From contig NZ_QLMJ01000030.1 in NCBI RefSeq assembly GCF_003259845.1, forward strand, positions 1-64,000: DNA of 64,000 nt, read 5' to 3'. Position numbers and translations under genes: made by a program. Origin of the DNA: Actinoplanes lutulentus (GTDB lineage Bacteria > Actinomycetota > Actinomycetes > Mycobacteriales > Micromonosporaceae). Below, one piece after another: positions 6,657 through 14,963 of the stretch. Each line of letters begins with the position of its first letter. Position 1 is the stretch's first letter. Below the pieces are notes generated by a model. That model was not told where the DNA came from, searched no databases, and saw only the letters and a list, made by a program, of their open reading frames with translations.

Positions 6657-8377
6657 CAATAAGTGATGGGCGATTGGCGCTCGACCCGCCGAAGGCTGCT
6701 CCCATTGCCCGGAAGGCATCATTCGCTTTCTATGGCCGGGTCTCCACTGAAGACAACCAGGATCCGGAGTCGTCGCGTGGATGGCAAATGACCCGCGCCT
6801 CCGCCCTCATCGAGCCAAGCGGCGGCGAAATAACCCACGAATTCTTCGACATCGGAGAAAGCCGGTCTCTGCCCTGGCAGCGTCGAGATCAGGCACGGCT
6901 CCTGCTCGCGGAACTGCGCAACCCTCTCCGCGGCTTCAACGCGGTGGTAATCGGAGAACCGCACCGAGCCTTCTACGGCAACCAGTTTGGCCTCACCATG
7001 CCCGTCTTCAGCCACTTCGGCGTCCAGCTCTGGGTGCCCGAGCTCGGTGGAGCGGTCGACCCGGACAACGAGGCTCACGAACTGGTCATGTCGGTCTACG
7101 GCGGGATGAGCAAGGGCGAACGCAACCGCATCCGGGTCCGCGTTCGCACCGCGATGGCCGCCCAGACCGAACTCGAAGGCCGGTTCCTCGGCGGCCGGCC
7201 GCCCTACGGATACGACCTCATCGACCTGGGCCCGCACCCCAACCCCAGCAAGGCCGCCAAAGGCCAACAGCTCCGGGGCTTGGTGCGAAATCCGGCTACC
7301 TCAGCGGTCGTCGAACGAATCTTCGCCCTCTACCTTGCCGAATACGGGATCCATGCCATCGCCGAAATGCTCAACGCTGACGGGGTCCCGTGCCCGTCCG
7401 CCGCCGATCCAGCACGTAACCCGCACCGTAGCGGTCTCGCCTGGGCCAAGAGCGCGGTGCGCGTCATCCTGACAAACCCGAGATACACCGGTTTTCAGGT
7501 CTGGAACAAGCAGCGCTCGGACGACATCCTGCTCGACGTCGACGACGTCGCGCTCGGTAACACCAGCATCGTGCGCTGGAACCCGAAAGAGAAGTGGGTC
7601 ATGTCCAAGACGCCGAGCCATGAAGGCCTGGTCTCACTGGACACCTTCGAGGGCGTGCAGGACCTCATGCAAGTCCACTCCCGCACCGGCACACCCCACC
7701 AGCGACCTCACCCCACCCGGCACTCATACGTGTTCCCGAGCTGCGTCATCTGCTCCCTCTGCGACCGGCGCATGCAGGGGCACTACGCCCACGGAGTGAA
7801 GTACTACCGATGCCGCTACGCGAAGCAGTACGCGAAGATCAACAAGGTCGACCATCCCGGCAACGTCTACATCCGCGAGGACACGCTGGTGGAGCCGATC
7901 GACACCTGGCTCGCCTCAGCGTTCTCACCGACGAACATCAACAACACGATCAACGCCATGGCCGAGTCCCAGCCGGAGGAAGTCACCGGCCCCGAACCCG
8001 AACCGATCCGGCAGGCACTGCGCGACTGCGACGCCAAGCTCGACCGATATCGCGCGGCACTCGAAGCCGGGGCAGACCCCGTAGTCGTCACCGACTGGAT
8101 TACCGAGGTCCAGGCCGAGCGTGCCATGCATCAACGGCTACTAGCCGAGGTCCCGCAAACTCCGCGGAGACTCACTCACGAGGAGATAAGCCAGATAGTC
8201 AACGCGCTTGGTGACATCGCCGCCGTCCTGCGGCGAGCCCATCCCGACGACAAGGCCGAGGTCTACCAGCAACTCAACCTACGGCTGAACTACGACCCAG
8301 AAACAACAACGGTCCGCGCCGATGTAAATCTTGGCGCAGACCGTAGGCAAGTAGTTGGTGTCCGAGGGGGGACTTGA
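6653..8377 (+). CDS. Large serine recombinase (site-specific integrase)
   Basis: This 574-residue protein has the resolvase catalytic domain at about residues 20-170, with catalytic Ser31 in YGRVSTEDNQDP and conserved arginines in SKGERNRIRVRVR. A recombinase domain follows (about 190-320, beginning GGRPPYGYDL), then a zinc ribbon (CVICSLC...YYRC, about 360-385), and a coiled-coil/C-terminal segment from about 430. The size and order are those of phage and integrative-element large serine integrases. The last seven codons and stop lie inside the tRNA-Leu gene on the opposite strand, so the crossover site is probably at or near the tRNA 3' end. The gene appears intact. Confidence 0.9.
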   Translation: MTISDGRLALDPPKAAPIARKASFAFYGRVSTEDNQDPESSRGWQMTRASALIEPSGGEITHEFFDIGESRSLPWQRRDQARLLLAELRNPLRGFNAVVIGEPHRAFYGNQFGLTMPVFSHFGVQLWVPELGGAVDPDNEAHELVMSVYGGMSKGERNRIRVRVRTAMAAQTELEGRFLGGRPPYGYDLIDLGPHPNPSKAAKGQQLRGLVRNPATSAVVERIFALYLAEYGIHAIAEMLNADGVPCPSAADPARNPHRSGLAWAKSAVRVILTNPRYTGFQVWNKQRSDDILLDVDDVALGNTSIVRWNPKEKWVMSKTPSHEGLVSLDTFEGVQDLMQVHSRTGTPHQRPHPTRHSYVFPSCVICSLCDRRMQGHYAHGVKYYRCRYAKQYAKINKVDHPGNVYIREDTLVEPIDTWLASAFSPTNINNTINAMAESQPEEVTGPEPEPIRQALRDCDAKLDRYRAALEAGADPVVVTDWITEVQAERAMHQRLLAEVPQTPRRLTHEEISQIVNALGDIAAVLRRAHPDDKAEVYQQLNLRLNYDPETTTVRADVNLGADRRQVVGVRGGT

Positions 8378-8443
8378 ACCCCCACGTCCGATAAAGGACA
8401 CTAGCACCTCAAGCTAGCGCGTCTGCCATTCCGCCACTCGGAC
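8356..8443 (-). tRNA. tRNA-Leu (anticodon GAG)
   Basis: On the minus strand the 7-bp acceptor stem pairs GTCCGAG with CTCGGAC. The D arm, a 7-base anticodon loop CTTGAGG (anticodon GAG), a long variable arm typical of leucine tRNAs, and a T arm with GGTTCAAGTCC follow in order. The CCA end is encoded (8356-8358). The length of 88 bases fits a class II tRNA. Its 3' 22 bases overlap the recombinase C-terminus, and the tRNA is intact. Confidence 0.96.
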
Positions 8444-8479
8444 TTGCGCTGATAATTTAGCAAGGCGTTTCGGGACCCT

Positions 8480-9457
8480 TCACTCAGGGTCGTACAGCGC
8501 CGTCATCGCCCGTGCGCTGGCCGCCATCAGCTCGCGCAGTGCCGGTGGGGACAGCACTTCCACGTCGCCGCCCAGCTTGAGCAGTTCCGGGTGTGCGTGC
8601 TTCACCGATTCGATCGGGAGCGTCACGGTCGTCCAGCCGTCCGGGTCCGGTGGGCCCAGGCCCGCGAAAACGCCCCGGTTCATCGCTCGGCTCATCAGGT
8701 ACGGGATCCGGTCCAGCGCGGCCGGCGCCAGTCTGACGACCGCCGTGTCCCGGTGCAGGCGCTGTTCGAAATCGGTCGCCCACTCGGCCCATGTCAACGC
8801 CAGGTCGAAGTCCGGCGGGCGTTCGAACGTCTCCTCCAGCACCTCCAGGGACAGAATCGTCACCACCCGATATGTGCGGATTGATGACGAGACCCTCGCG
8901 ACGAAGTACCAGACCCCGGCTTTGAGCACGATCCCCAGCGGCTCGATCTCCCGCGAGACCTCGCGGGGCTCCCGCCACCGGCGGTAGACCATTCTCGCCC
9001 GCCTCCGCTCCCAGACGGCACGGGCAAGAGCGGACAGGTGCGGGTGGGTCTCGGTCTCCCGGAACCAGCCGGCCGGGTCCAGGTGGAAGCGGTCCTTGAT
9101 CTCGTCGACGCTGCGGTTCAGGCGGGCCGGCAGTGCTGCCCGCAGCTTCAGTTCCGCTGTCGTGAGCACCGCGCCCAGGCCCAGCTCGGCGGCTGCGGAC
9201 GGCACGCCGGCCAGGAAGATCGACCCGGCTTCCTCCGGTGTCAGCCCGGTCAGGCGTGTCCGATAACCATCAACAAGCTGATAGCCGCCGCCGGCGCCGA
9301 GCTCGGCGTAGACCGGCACGCCGGCCTCGCCGAGCGCCTCGATGTCGCGGTAGACGGTCCGCACCGAGACGCCCAGCTCGGTTGCCAGCTGCTGCGCGGT
9401 GAGCCGCCCCCGATCCTGGAGCAGCAGAAGGACCGACAACAACCGGCTGGCACGCAT
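8480..9457 (-). CDS. WYL-domain transcriptional regulator (YafY/DeoR-type)
   Basis: The protein of about 325 residues has an N-terminal winged helix (GRLTAQQLATELGVSVRTVY, residues 16-35) that binds DNA. A central WYL ligand-sensing domain follows (about 130-210, with VWYFVARV replacing the canonical WYL stretch) and then a C-terminal WCX extension. The ATG at 9457 matches the usual MRASRLL start of these regulators. A GTG at 9475 is possible but would abut the operator. It is divergent from a VOC-family gene with a perfect palindrome between them, so it likely controls that gene and itself. The ligand is unknown. Confidence 0.88.
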   Translation of the reverse strand: MRASRLLSVLLLLQDRGRLTAQQLATELGVSVRTVYRDIEALGEAGVPVYAELGAGGGYQLVDGYRTRLTGLTPEEAGSIFLAGVPSAAAELGLGAVLTTAELKLRAALPARLNRSVDEIKDRFHLDPAGWFRETETHPHLSALARAVWERRRARMVYRRWREPREVSREIEPLGIVLKAGVWYFVARVSSSIRTYRVVTILSLEVLEETFERPPDFDLALTWAEWATDFEQRLHRDTAVVRLAPAALDRIPYLMSRAMNRGVFAGLGPPDPDGWTTVTLPIESVKHAHPELLKLGGDVEVLSPPALRELMAASARAMTALYDPE

Positions 9458-9475
9458 GTCCGAAGACTGCCACAC

Positions 9476-9500
9476 ATGACTGACAGAAGATGTCAGTCAT
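9476..9500. promoter_or_regulatory. Perfect inverted repeat, probable operator of the WYL regulator
   Basis: ATGACTGACA (9476-9485) and TGTCAGTCAT (9491-9500) are perfect 10-bp inverted repeats separated by GAAGA. The site sits in the 86-bp divergent region between the WYL regulator and the VOC gene. Dimeric YafY-type regulators bind sites of this kind, so autoregulation is the natural reading. Confidence 0.7.
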
Positions 9501-9543
9501 CTGGGCGCAGACTGGCCATGACCGAAACGAATAAGGGGAAACA

Positions 9544-9900
9544 ATGCCACTGGCCCGATATGCCGGCGTCTCGCTCGACTCCGGCGAGCCGCAGGCGCTC
9601 GCCGATTTCTACAGCAAACTGCTGGACGCCGAAATCTCGTACACGAGTGAAGAATTCGTCTTCCTCGGCGGCGCCAACTTAGGCTTCGTCAAGGTGGACA
9701 AATACGTGCCGCCCACGTGGCCCAGCCCTGACGTGCCGAAACAGGCCCACCTCGAACTCAGCGTCGACGAACTCGACGCCGGCGAAACCGCCATCATCGC
9801 GCTCGGCGCGACCAAACCCGAATTCCAGCCCCAGCCCGACCGGTGGCGGGTCCTTCTCGACCCCGCCGGTCACCCTTTCTGCATTTCAGCTTCCATCTAA
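9544..9900 (+). CDS. VOC-family (glyoxalase/bleomycin-resistance-like) protein
   Basis: This 118-residue protein has a single beta-alpha-beta-beta-beta VOC module pair. Landmarks are PQALADFYSKLLDAEISY at the N-terminus, HLELSVDELDAGE in the middle and DPAGHPFCIS at the C-terminus, the last being the usual end of this subgroup. Such proteins act as dimers and bind a metal for isomerase, lyase or sequestering roles; the substrate cannot be told from sequence. The ATG follows a clear AAGGGGA ribosome-binding site. It is probably controlled by the divergent WYL regulator. Confidence 0.85.
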   Translation: MPLARYAGVSLDSGEPQALADFYSKLLDAEISYTSEEFVFLGGANLGFVKVDKYVPPTWPSPDVPKQAHLELSVDELDAGETAIIALGATKPEFQPQPDRWRVLLDPAGHPFCISASI

Positions 9901-9921
9901 AAAAGCAGATCCGGTACGATC

Positions 9922-9961
9922 GGAAAACGGGATGCGTCTCGAAAGAACGCATCCCGTTTCC
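9922..9961. terminator. Rho-independent-type hairpin between convergent genes
   Basis: AAACGGGATGCGT (9925-9937) and ACGCATCCCGTTT (9947-9959) form a perfect 13-bp stem with a 9-base loop. The A/T-rich flanks give a T run on both strands. It lies between the VOC gene and the convergent secreted-protein gene and probably stops both transcripts. Confidence 0.85.
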
Positions 9962-9976
9962 ACCGATGTTCAGGTG

Positions 9977-10420
9977 TCAGCTGGCCGGGAAAGTGTCGCA
10001 AGACCCGCTGTCGGCCTTGGCCTCAATCTTGCTGGCGGTCTCAGGTCCGTATTTGCCGTCGGAGCCGGCCCCGATCTTCGTTTGCACCTTCTTCAGTGCG
10101 TTGAAGGTATTGGTGCCGAACGAGCCGTCCTCGGACAGGGCCGACCCGCTGATCTTGCCCTTGGCGACGTAGCAGTCGTTGATCATCTCCTGCAGCGCCG
10201 TCACCGCCTTGTTGTTCGCACCCTGGCTGAGTGAACACCTGGTGGTGGTCAGGCCGCTGTTCATCGGAACGTAGGCGAATCCGGATCCGTTCGTGCTGAA
10301 CAGCTCCCGCTTGGTGCAGCTCGGCGTGGCCGCCGCGGCCGAGGTGCCCGGAAGCACGGCGATGCCGCTGATGGCAGCCGCCAGAACGGCACTGCTCGCG
10401 AGAAACTTGAATTTCCTCAT
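9977..10420 (-). CDS. Secreted peptidoglycan-binding-like protein
   Basis: The 147-residue protein opens with a clear signal peptide (MRKFKF, then a hydrophobic stretch ending in TSAAAAT near residue 31). The mature part resembles a PG_binding_1 fold: ALQEMINDCYVAKGKISGSA followed by DGSFGTNTFNALKKVQ and DGKYGPETASKIEA. That is the duplicated DGxFGxxTxxAVxxFQ pattern with its usual spacing. Two cysteine pairs could form disulfides. It likely binds the cell wall and has no catalytic domain. The gene is monocistronic, with about 150 bp of promoter DNA upstream. Confidence 0.75.
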   Translation of the reverse strand: MRKFKFLASSAVLAAAISGIAVLPGTSAAAATPSCTKRELFSTNGSGFAYVPMNSGLTTTRCSLSQGANNKAVTALQEMINDCYVAKGKISGSALSEDGSFGTNTFNALKKVQTKIGAGSDGKYGPETASKIEAKADSGSCDTFPAS

Positions 10421-10574
10421 TCTTACCCCCGTGCAGGCGCCAAAATATGCGCCACGATAAAGAAAATGTTGCAACGGACAATGGCACGGTACCGGCGCAT
10501 GGGCCGACTCTTCAACCTTTGACATCTGTCGATGATCAAGTGTATTGAGCCGCCGATAGATGAATTGATGCTCG

Positions 10575-11804
10575 TCAAAATAAGTGAGTCGCGTGGATGA
10601 CCGGGGGTAGCGGGTGCGGTGCTCTGGGCGTACCCAAGCGGTGCGCGACCTCGGTGACTGCCTTGACCACTCGCTCGGCGTGGCTTTCGTCGTGGGTGGC
10701 GGTGAGCGTGATGCGCAGCATCGCGCGGGAGGTGGCGGGTGGGCCGACCAGGTTGACCAGCACGCCGGCCTCGCAGAGGGCGGCCCAGAACGTGCCTGCG
10801 CTCGCCATGTCCGGAAATGACAGCGGCACGATCGGGGTGACGGACGGCCGGGTGTCCAGGCCGATCGCGCGCAGGCCGTTGTGCAGGAGGCGGGACAGTG
10901 TGTGGAGGCGTTCCCGGCGCTGCGGTTCCTCGATCAGCACCTCCAGGGCGGCGAGTGCGGCGGCCGCGGAAGCGGGCGGCAGGCCTGCGGAAAACACCAG
11001 GGAGCGGGCGTTGTAGCGCAGCCGGCGGACATTCGCGGCCGGGCCGGCGATCACGCCGCCGGTGGAGCCGAGCGCCTTCGAGAACGTCGCCGTGATCAGA
11101 TCGGCGCGCGAGGAAAGTCCGGTCGCCTCGTGCAAGCCCGCGCCTCGATGTCCGAGAACGCCCAGGTCGTGGGCGCTGTCGACGATCAGTTTGGCGCCGA
11201 ATTCGTCGGCCAGATCGCGGAGGCCGCGCAGTGGGGCCACGTCGCCCTCCATCGAGAAGACGCCGTCGGTGACGATCAGGCGGCCGCCCGGTTCGGTGGC
11301 GGCTTCCAGGCGGCGGCGTAGGTGGGCCAGGTCGGTGTGGCGGTAGGAGCGGACGGTTCCGGCGCCGAGGCGCAGGCCGTCGATCAGGGACGCGTGGTTG
11401 CGGGCGTCGCTGAACGCGACGTCGCCGGGGCCCATCGCGGCGGCCAGGGCCAGGTTGGCCTGGAAGCCGGTGGTGGCGACGGCGGCGGATTCCTGGCCGA
11501 GGAAGGCGGCGATCCGGGCTTCGAGGCGTTCGTGCAGGTCGATCGTGCCGTTGAGGGGGCGCGAGCCGCTGACCGAGGTGCCGTATCGGCCGAGCGCTTC
11601 GACGGCGGCGGCGATCACCCGGGGGTGGCGGGAGAGGCCGAGGTAGTCGTTGGAGCCGGCCATCAGGACCTTGCGGCCGTCCAGGATTGCGTATCCGTCG
11701 CTGGTCCAGCCTTCGACGGCGCGGAAGTACGCGTCGACGCCGTGAGCTTGGAGAACAGCCTCGGCGTCGTGGAGCCCGGCCTTGGCGAAGGGATCGATGA
11801 CCAT
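10575..11804 (-). CDS. PLP-dependent alpha-oxoamine synthase family protein (BioF/KBL/SPT-like)
   Basis: At 409 residues this is a fold-type I PLP enzyme. The N-terminal SNDYLGLSRHP segment, the IVDSAHDLGVLGHRGAG motif (PLP ring aspartate and histidine) and ATFSKALGSTGG (Schiff-base lysine) are all present. The family condenses an amino acid with an acyl-CoA, giving 8-amino-7-oxononanoate, 2-amino-3-ketobutyrate or 3-ketosphinganine. There are no biotin genes nearby, and DSAHD replaces the usual DEAHG/DDAHG, so the substrate is undecided. It is divergent from a sugar transporter with only 51 bp between starts. Confidence 0.82.
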   Translation of the reverse strand: MVIDPFAKAGLHDAEAVLQAHGVDAYFRAVEGWTSDGYAILDGRKVLMAGSNDYLGLSRHPRVIAAAVEALGRYGTSVSGSRPLNGTIDLHERLEARIAAFLGQESAAVATTGFQANLALAAAMGPGDVAFSDARNHASLIDGLRLGAGTVRSYRHTDLAHLRRRLEAATEPGGRLIVTDGVFSMEGDVAPLRGLRDLADEFGAKLIVDSAHDLGVLGHRGAGLHEATGLSSRADLITATFSKALGSTGGVIAGPAANVRRLRYNARSLVFSAGLPPASAAAALAALEVLIEEPQRRERLHTLSRLLHNGLRAIGLDTRPSVTPIVPLSFPDMASAGTFWAALCEAGVLVNLVGPPATSRAMLRITLTATHDESHAERVVKAVTEVAHRLGTPRAPHPLPPVIHATHLF

Positions 11805-11855
11805 CCACGATTATGGGCATTCGAAAAATGTCACACCTGTGTTATTTTCGCCGGC

Positions 11856-13142
11856 ATGACTTGGCGAACCAAGCTCGCGTACGGCTGGGGAAGCCTCGGC
11901 AACAACATCGTCTACGGGTTCGTGGCGACCTATCTCGCGCTCTTCTACACCGACGAGCTCGGGATCACGGCCGCCGCGGCGTCGGTGTTGTTCCTGGTGG
12001 TCCGCGTGGTGGACGCGCTGTTCGACCCGATCATGGGGATGCTCGTCGACCGCACGTCGTCGCGGTGGGGGCGGTTCCGGCCGTACCTGCTGGTCGCCCC
12101 GCCGGTGCTCGGGCTGCTCACCATCCTGATCTTCTCGGTCCCGCCGGGGCCGGCAGCGCTGGTGCTCGCCTACGTCACCTACCTGTTCTGGGGGCTGTCG
12201 TTCACCGCGATGGACGTCCCGTACTGGTCGATGTCGGCGGCGCTCACCCTCGACGCCCGTGAGCGCACCTCGCTCGTGATGGTTCCCCGGACCCTGGCCA
12301 GCGTCGGGTTCATCGGGGTGAACCTGGTGACCCTGCCACTCGTCGGCCTGATGTCCTGGCGCAACGTCGCGATTCTGTACGCCGTGATCGCCGTCGCGCT
12401 CACCTGGGTCACGTTCGGTAAGGTGCGCGAGCGTGCGGACTACGTTCCGTCGCCGCATTACGGGCCGGTCGAGATGCTGCGCCTGTTCCGGCAGAACGGC
12501 CCGCTGCAACTGCTGCTCGTCGCGATGCTGCTGACCGAGGTCGCGTTCACGATCCGCAGCATCATCCCGGCGTACTACCTGCGCTACAACTTCGGCGCGG
12601 AGAACCTGGTGCCACTCTTCGTCGGCGTCTTCGCGATCACCACGATCGCCGGGTCGCTGCTCAGCCCGTGGGCTGCCGCGATGTGGGGCAAACGCCGCGC
12701 GGCTCTCGGCGGGATCGCGGTCACCACTGTCACGTCCGTTGGCGGCTGGATCACCGGATACGACTCGCTCACCCCGATGCTGGTCTGGATCGCGATCACC
12801 GGGCTCGGTTACGGCATCACCAACATCACCCTGCTGTCGATGCTCGCCGACACTGTCGAATTCGGTCAGTGGAAGACCGGTCGGCGTACCGAAGGCCTGG
12901 TCTTCTCCACCAACATCTTCAAGACCAAGGTCGCCTCGGCGATCGGTGCGTCCCTGCCTCTCGCCCTGCTTGCCGCGTTCGGCTATCGCGCGGGTCAAAC
13001 CCAAGACTTGGGTACGCTCAACGGCCTGCACGCCACCATGACGATCGTTCCCGGTCTGATCGGCGTCCTGGCGGCGCTGCCGCTCGTCTGGTACCACCTC
13101 GACGAGCGCCGGCACGCCGAGCTGGTGCGCGAGCTGGCATGA
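11856..13142 (+). CDS. MFS/GPH-family sugar symporter
   Basis: This 428-residue transporter has about 12 membrane helices. Glycoside-pentoside-hexuronide:cation symporter motifs are present: YGWGSLGNN at the N-terminus, DALFDPIMGMLVDRT in the loop 2-3 region, and DVPYWSMSAALT. The middle loop includes ADTVEFGQWKTGRRTEGLVFS, the hallmark of the family. It should import a glycoside or uronide with Na+ or H+. The ATG at 11856 is chosen from the family start; the frame upstream is a shadow of the neighbouring gene. It is followed 18 bp later by a TetR regulator. Confidence 0.88.
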   Translation: MTWRTKLAYGWGSLGNNIVYGFVATYLALFYTDELGITAAAASVLFLVVRVVDALFDPIMGMLVDRTSSRWGRFRPYLLVAPPVLGLLTILIFSVPPGPAALVLAYVTYLFWGLSFTAMDVPYWSMSAALTLDARERTSLVMVPRTLASVGFIGVNLVTLPLVGLMSWRNVAILYAVIAVALTWVTFGKVRERADYVPSPHYGPVEMLRLFRQNGPLQLLLVAMLLTEVAFTIRSIIPAYYLRYNFGAENLVPLFVGVFAITTIAGSLLSPWAAAMWGKRRAALGGIAVTTVTSVGGWITGYDSLTPMLVWIAITGLGYGITNITLLSMLADTVEFGQWKTGRRTEGLVFSTNIFKTKVASAIGASLPLALLAAFGYRAGQTQDLGTLNGLHATMTIVPGLIGVLAALPLVWYHLDERRHAELVRELA

Positions 13143-13160
13143 GCGAAACATGAGCGAGGC

Positions 13161-13790
13161 ATGAGCGAGAACCGGAGAGTCCGCGAACGACGCAGGGCCG
13201 CCCTGATCGCCGCGGCCCGGGAGCTGTTCCTGGAACGCGGCGTCGAGCACGTCACGATCGACGAGATCGCGGACCGGTGCGCGGTGACCCGGCGGACCGT
13301 CTACCGATACTTCGCCACCCGCGACCAGGTCGCGCTGGCTGTCGAGATCGACGTGCTGCAGCGCTGGTCCGCACTGCTCCAGCAGCGGGCCGGCGCTTGG
13401 ACGGGCACCGGCGCGCAGCAGTTGCGGACCGCGTTCGCCGACATCGGGCAGCTCGTCGACGACGCCGCCGATGAGCTGCGTTTCACCCGGGTCTTCGACG
13501 CACAGTCGATCAGCGGCGACGACACTGAGCTGGGCGGTCAATACCGCGACGTGATCCGGGAGGTGCTCGCCCCGATCGTCGCGGTGCTGCGCCTCGGGCA
13601 GGACGACGGCACTCTCACCCTCGCGGTGCCGCCGGAGCTGACCGCGTCCACGCTGACGAACGCGTACCTCGGCCTGGCGCAACGGGTTTACGGCCGCGGC
13701 GACCAGCTCGCGAAGGAACAGGAGATCGACCCGCGCCTGATGCTCGTCGAACTCACCCGGATCTATCTTGCGGGTCTGGAGTCGGCATAG
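13161..13790 (+). CDS. TetR-family transcriptional regulator
   Basis: The 209-residue protein has the TetR helix-turn-helix at about residues 10-55 (ALIAAARELFLERGVEHVTI, then IADRCAVTRRTVYRYF). Its C-terminal ligand domain is of ordinary size. It lies between the GPH transporter and the alcohol dehydrogenase, all on one strand, so it probably controls both. The first three possible starts are repeats of ATGAGCGA, at about 13138, 13149 and 13161. The first two run into stops after four codons, so only the third can begin the protein. A weak CACA-CC-TGTG inverted repeat upstream of the transporter (11832-11841) is a candidate site. Confidence 0.88.
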   Translation: MSENRRVRERRRAALIAAARELFLERGVEHVTIDEIADRCAVTRRTVYRYFATRDQVALAVEIDVLQRWSALLQQRAGAWTGTGAQQLRTAFADIGQLVDDAADELRFTRVFDAQSISGDDTELGGQYRDVIREVLAPIVAVLRLGQDDGTLTLAVPPELTASTLTNAYLGLAQRVYGRGDQLAKEQEIDPRLMLVELTRIYLAGLESA

Positions 13791-13802
13791 CAGAGTGCGG
13801 TC

Positions 13803-14963
13803 ATGAGGGCTGTGATCGTGCACGAGACCGCACTCAGCGTCGTCGAGCGGCCGGTGCCGGAGCCGGGGCGCGGGCAGGTGCTGCTGAAGGTGCTCCGGGC
13901 CGGGATCTGCGGCTCCGACCTGCACATTCGCCTCGATGCGGACAGCAGTGCGGACATCGCGGCCGAGGTGGGTTACGACCACTTCATGCGGCAGGAGCAG
14001 TCCGTCGTTCTCGGTCACGAGTTCGTCGGCGAGATCGTGTCCTACGGTCCGGGGTGCCGGGCGCGGTGGGGGACGGGCACGCACGTGGTGGCGTTGCCGC
14101 TGCTCCGCGTCGACGGTCAGGTGCACATGGTCGGACTGTCCGAGCACGCCCCGGGCGGTTATGCGGAGTACCTGCTGGCTGATGAGGATGCGCTGTTACG
14201 CGTACCCAAGGGGCTTGATCCTGATCTTGCGGCGTTGACCGAACCGCTTGCGGTGGCGCATCACGCGGTCCGGATGGGTGAGGTGCGGCGCGGTGATCCG
14301 GCGGTGGTGATCGGTTGCGGTCCGATCGGGCTTGCGGTGATCTTGATGCTGAAAGCCGCTGGGGTACGCCATGTCGTGGCCAGCGATTTCTCGGCAGCCC
14401 GGCGTGAGCTGGCGGTTCTGTGCGGCGCGGATGTGGTTGTCGACCCTGCCGTGGGCTCACCGTGGGACCTCGGCCACGCTGGGATGATCACCAGCGCCAG
14501 CGCGTATTACGGAGCGGGGCTGGAGGCGCTGCACGCGTTACGGAGCGTGCCGGGAGTGCCGTGGCGCAGGGTGATGCGTGGGGCGACGCGGCTGGGTGCC
14601 GGTCCGCGCGGCCCGGTGGTCTTCGAGTGCGTCGGGCTGCCCGGGGTGATCGAGAGCATCGTGTCGAACGCGCCGTTCCTGTCGACGATCGTGGTGGTGG
14701 GGGTGTGCATGAGCCCGGACACGTTCCGGCCCACGATGGCCAGCAACAAGGAGCTGCAGCTGCGGTTCTCGTTCTGCTACGACCCGGCGGACTTCGACGA
14801 GACGCTGCGGATGATCGCGCGGGGCACTGTGGACGCGCGCCGGCTGATCACCAGAGTGGTGGGGTTGAGCGAGGTGGAGGCGGCGTTCGAGGAGTTGGGG
14901 GCGGCCAAGGCGGCCAAGATCTTGATCGACCCCTCCCTTCACCGGCGCGGGGCTCAGGCGTGA
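13803..14963 (+). CDS. Zinc-type alcohol dehydrogenase (MDR superfamily)
   Basis: This 386-residue oxidoreductase has the catalytic zinc ligands in GICGSDLH (Cys about 37) and GHEFVGE, and a Rossmann fold with VVIGCGPIGLAVI. The four-cysteine structural zinc loop normally found after position 90 is absent and replaced by LPLLRVDGQVHMVGL. There is also an insertion (DADSSADIAAEVGYDHFMRQ) before the GHE motif. Both features match a subgroup of actinobacterial dehydrogenases of unknown substrate. Its C-terminus overlaps the convergent antiporter by 10 bp. Confidence 0.85.
   Translation: MRAVIVHETALSVVERPVPEPGRGQVLLKVLRAGICGSDLHIRLDADSSADIAAEVGYDHFMRQEQSVVLGHEFVGEIVSYGPGCRARWGTGTHVVALPLLRVDGQVHMVGLSEHAPGGYAEYLLADEDALLRVPKGLDPDLAALTEPLAVAHHAVRMGEVRRGDPAVVIGCGPIGLAVILMLKAAGVRHVVASDFSAARRELAVLCGADVVVDPAVGSPWDLGHAGMITSASAYYGAGLEALHALRSVPGVPWRRVMRGATRLGAGPRGPVVFECVGLPGVIESIVSNAPFLSTIVVVGVCMSPDTFRPTMASNKELQLRFSFCYDPADFDETLRMIARGTVDARRLITRVVGLSEVEAAFEELGAAKAAKILIDPSLHRRGAQA

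Noticed and set aside
8356-8443. Duplicate tRNA 3' end as the left attachment site of the island
   Set aside because: I found no second copy of the tRNA 3' sequence between 1 and 8355. If one exists it is outside the window.
11811-14147. Open frame of about 778 codons on the minus strand
   Set aside because: It spans three real plus-strand genes (transporter, TetR, dehydrogenase), and its composition (Q, R, D, H-rich) is that of an antisense frame in high-GC DNA.
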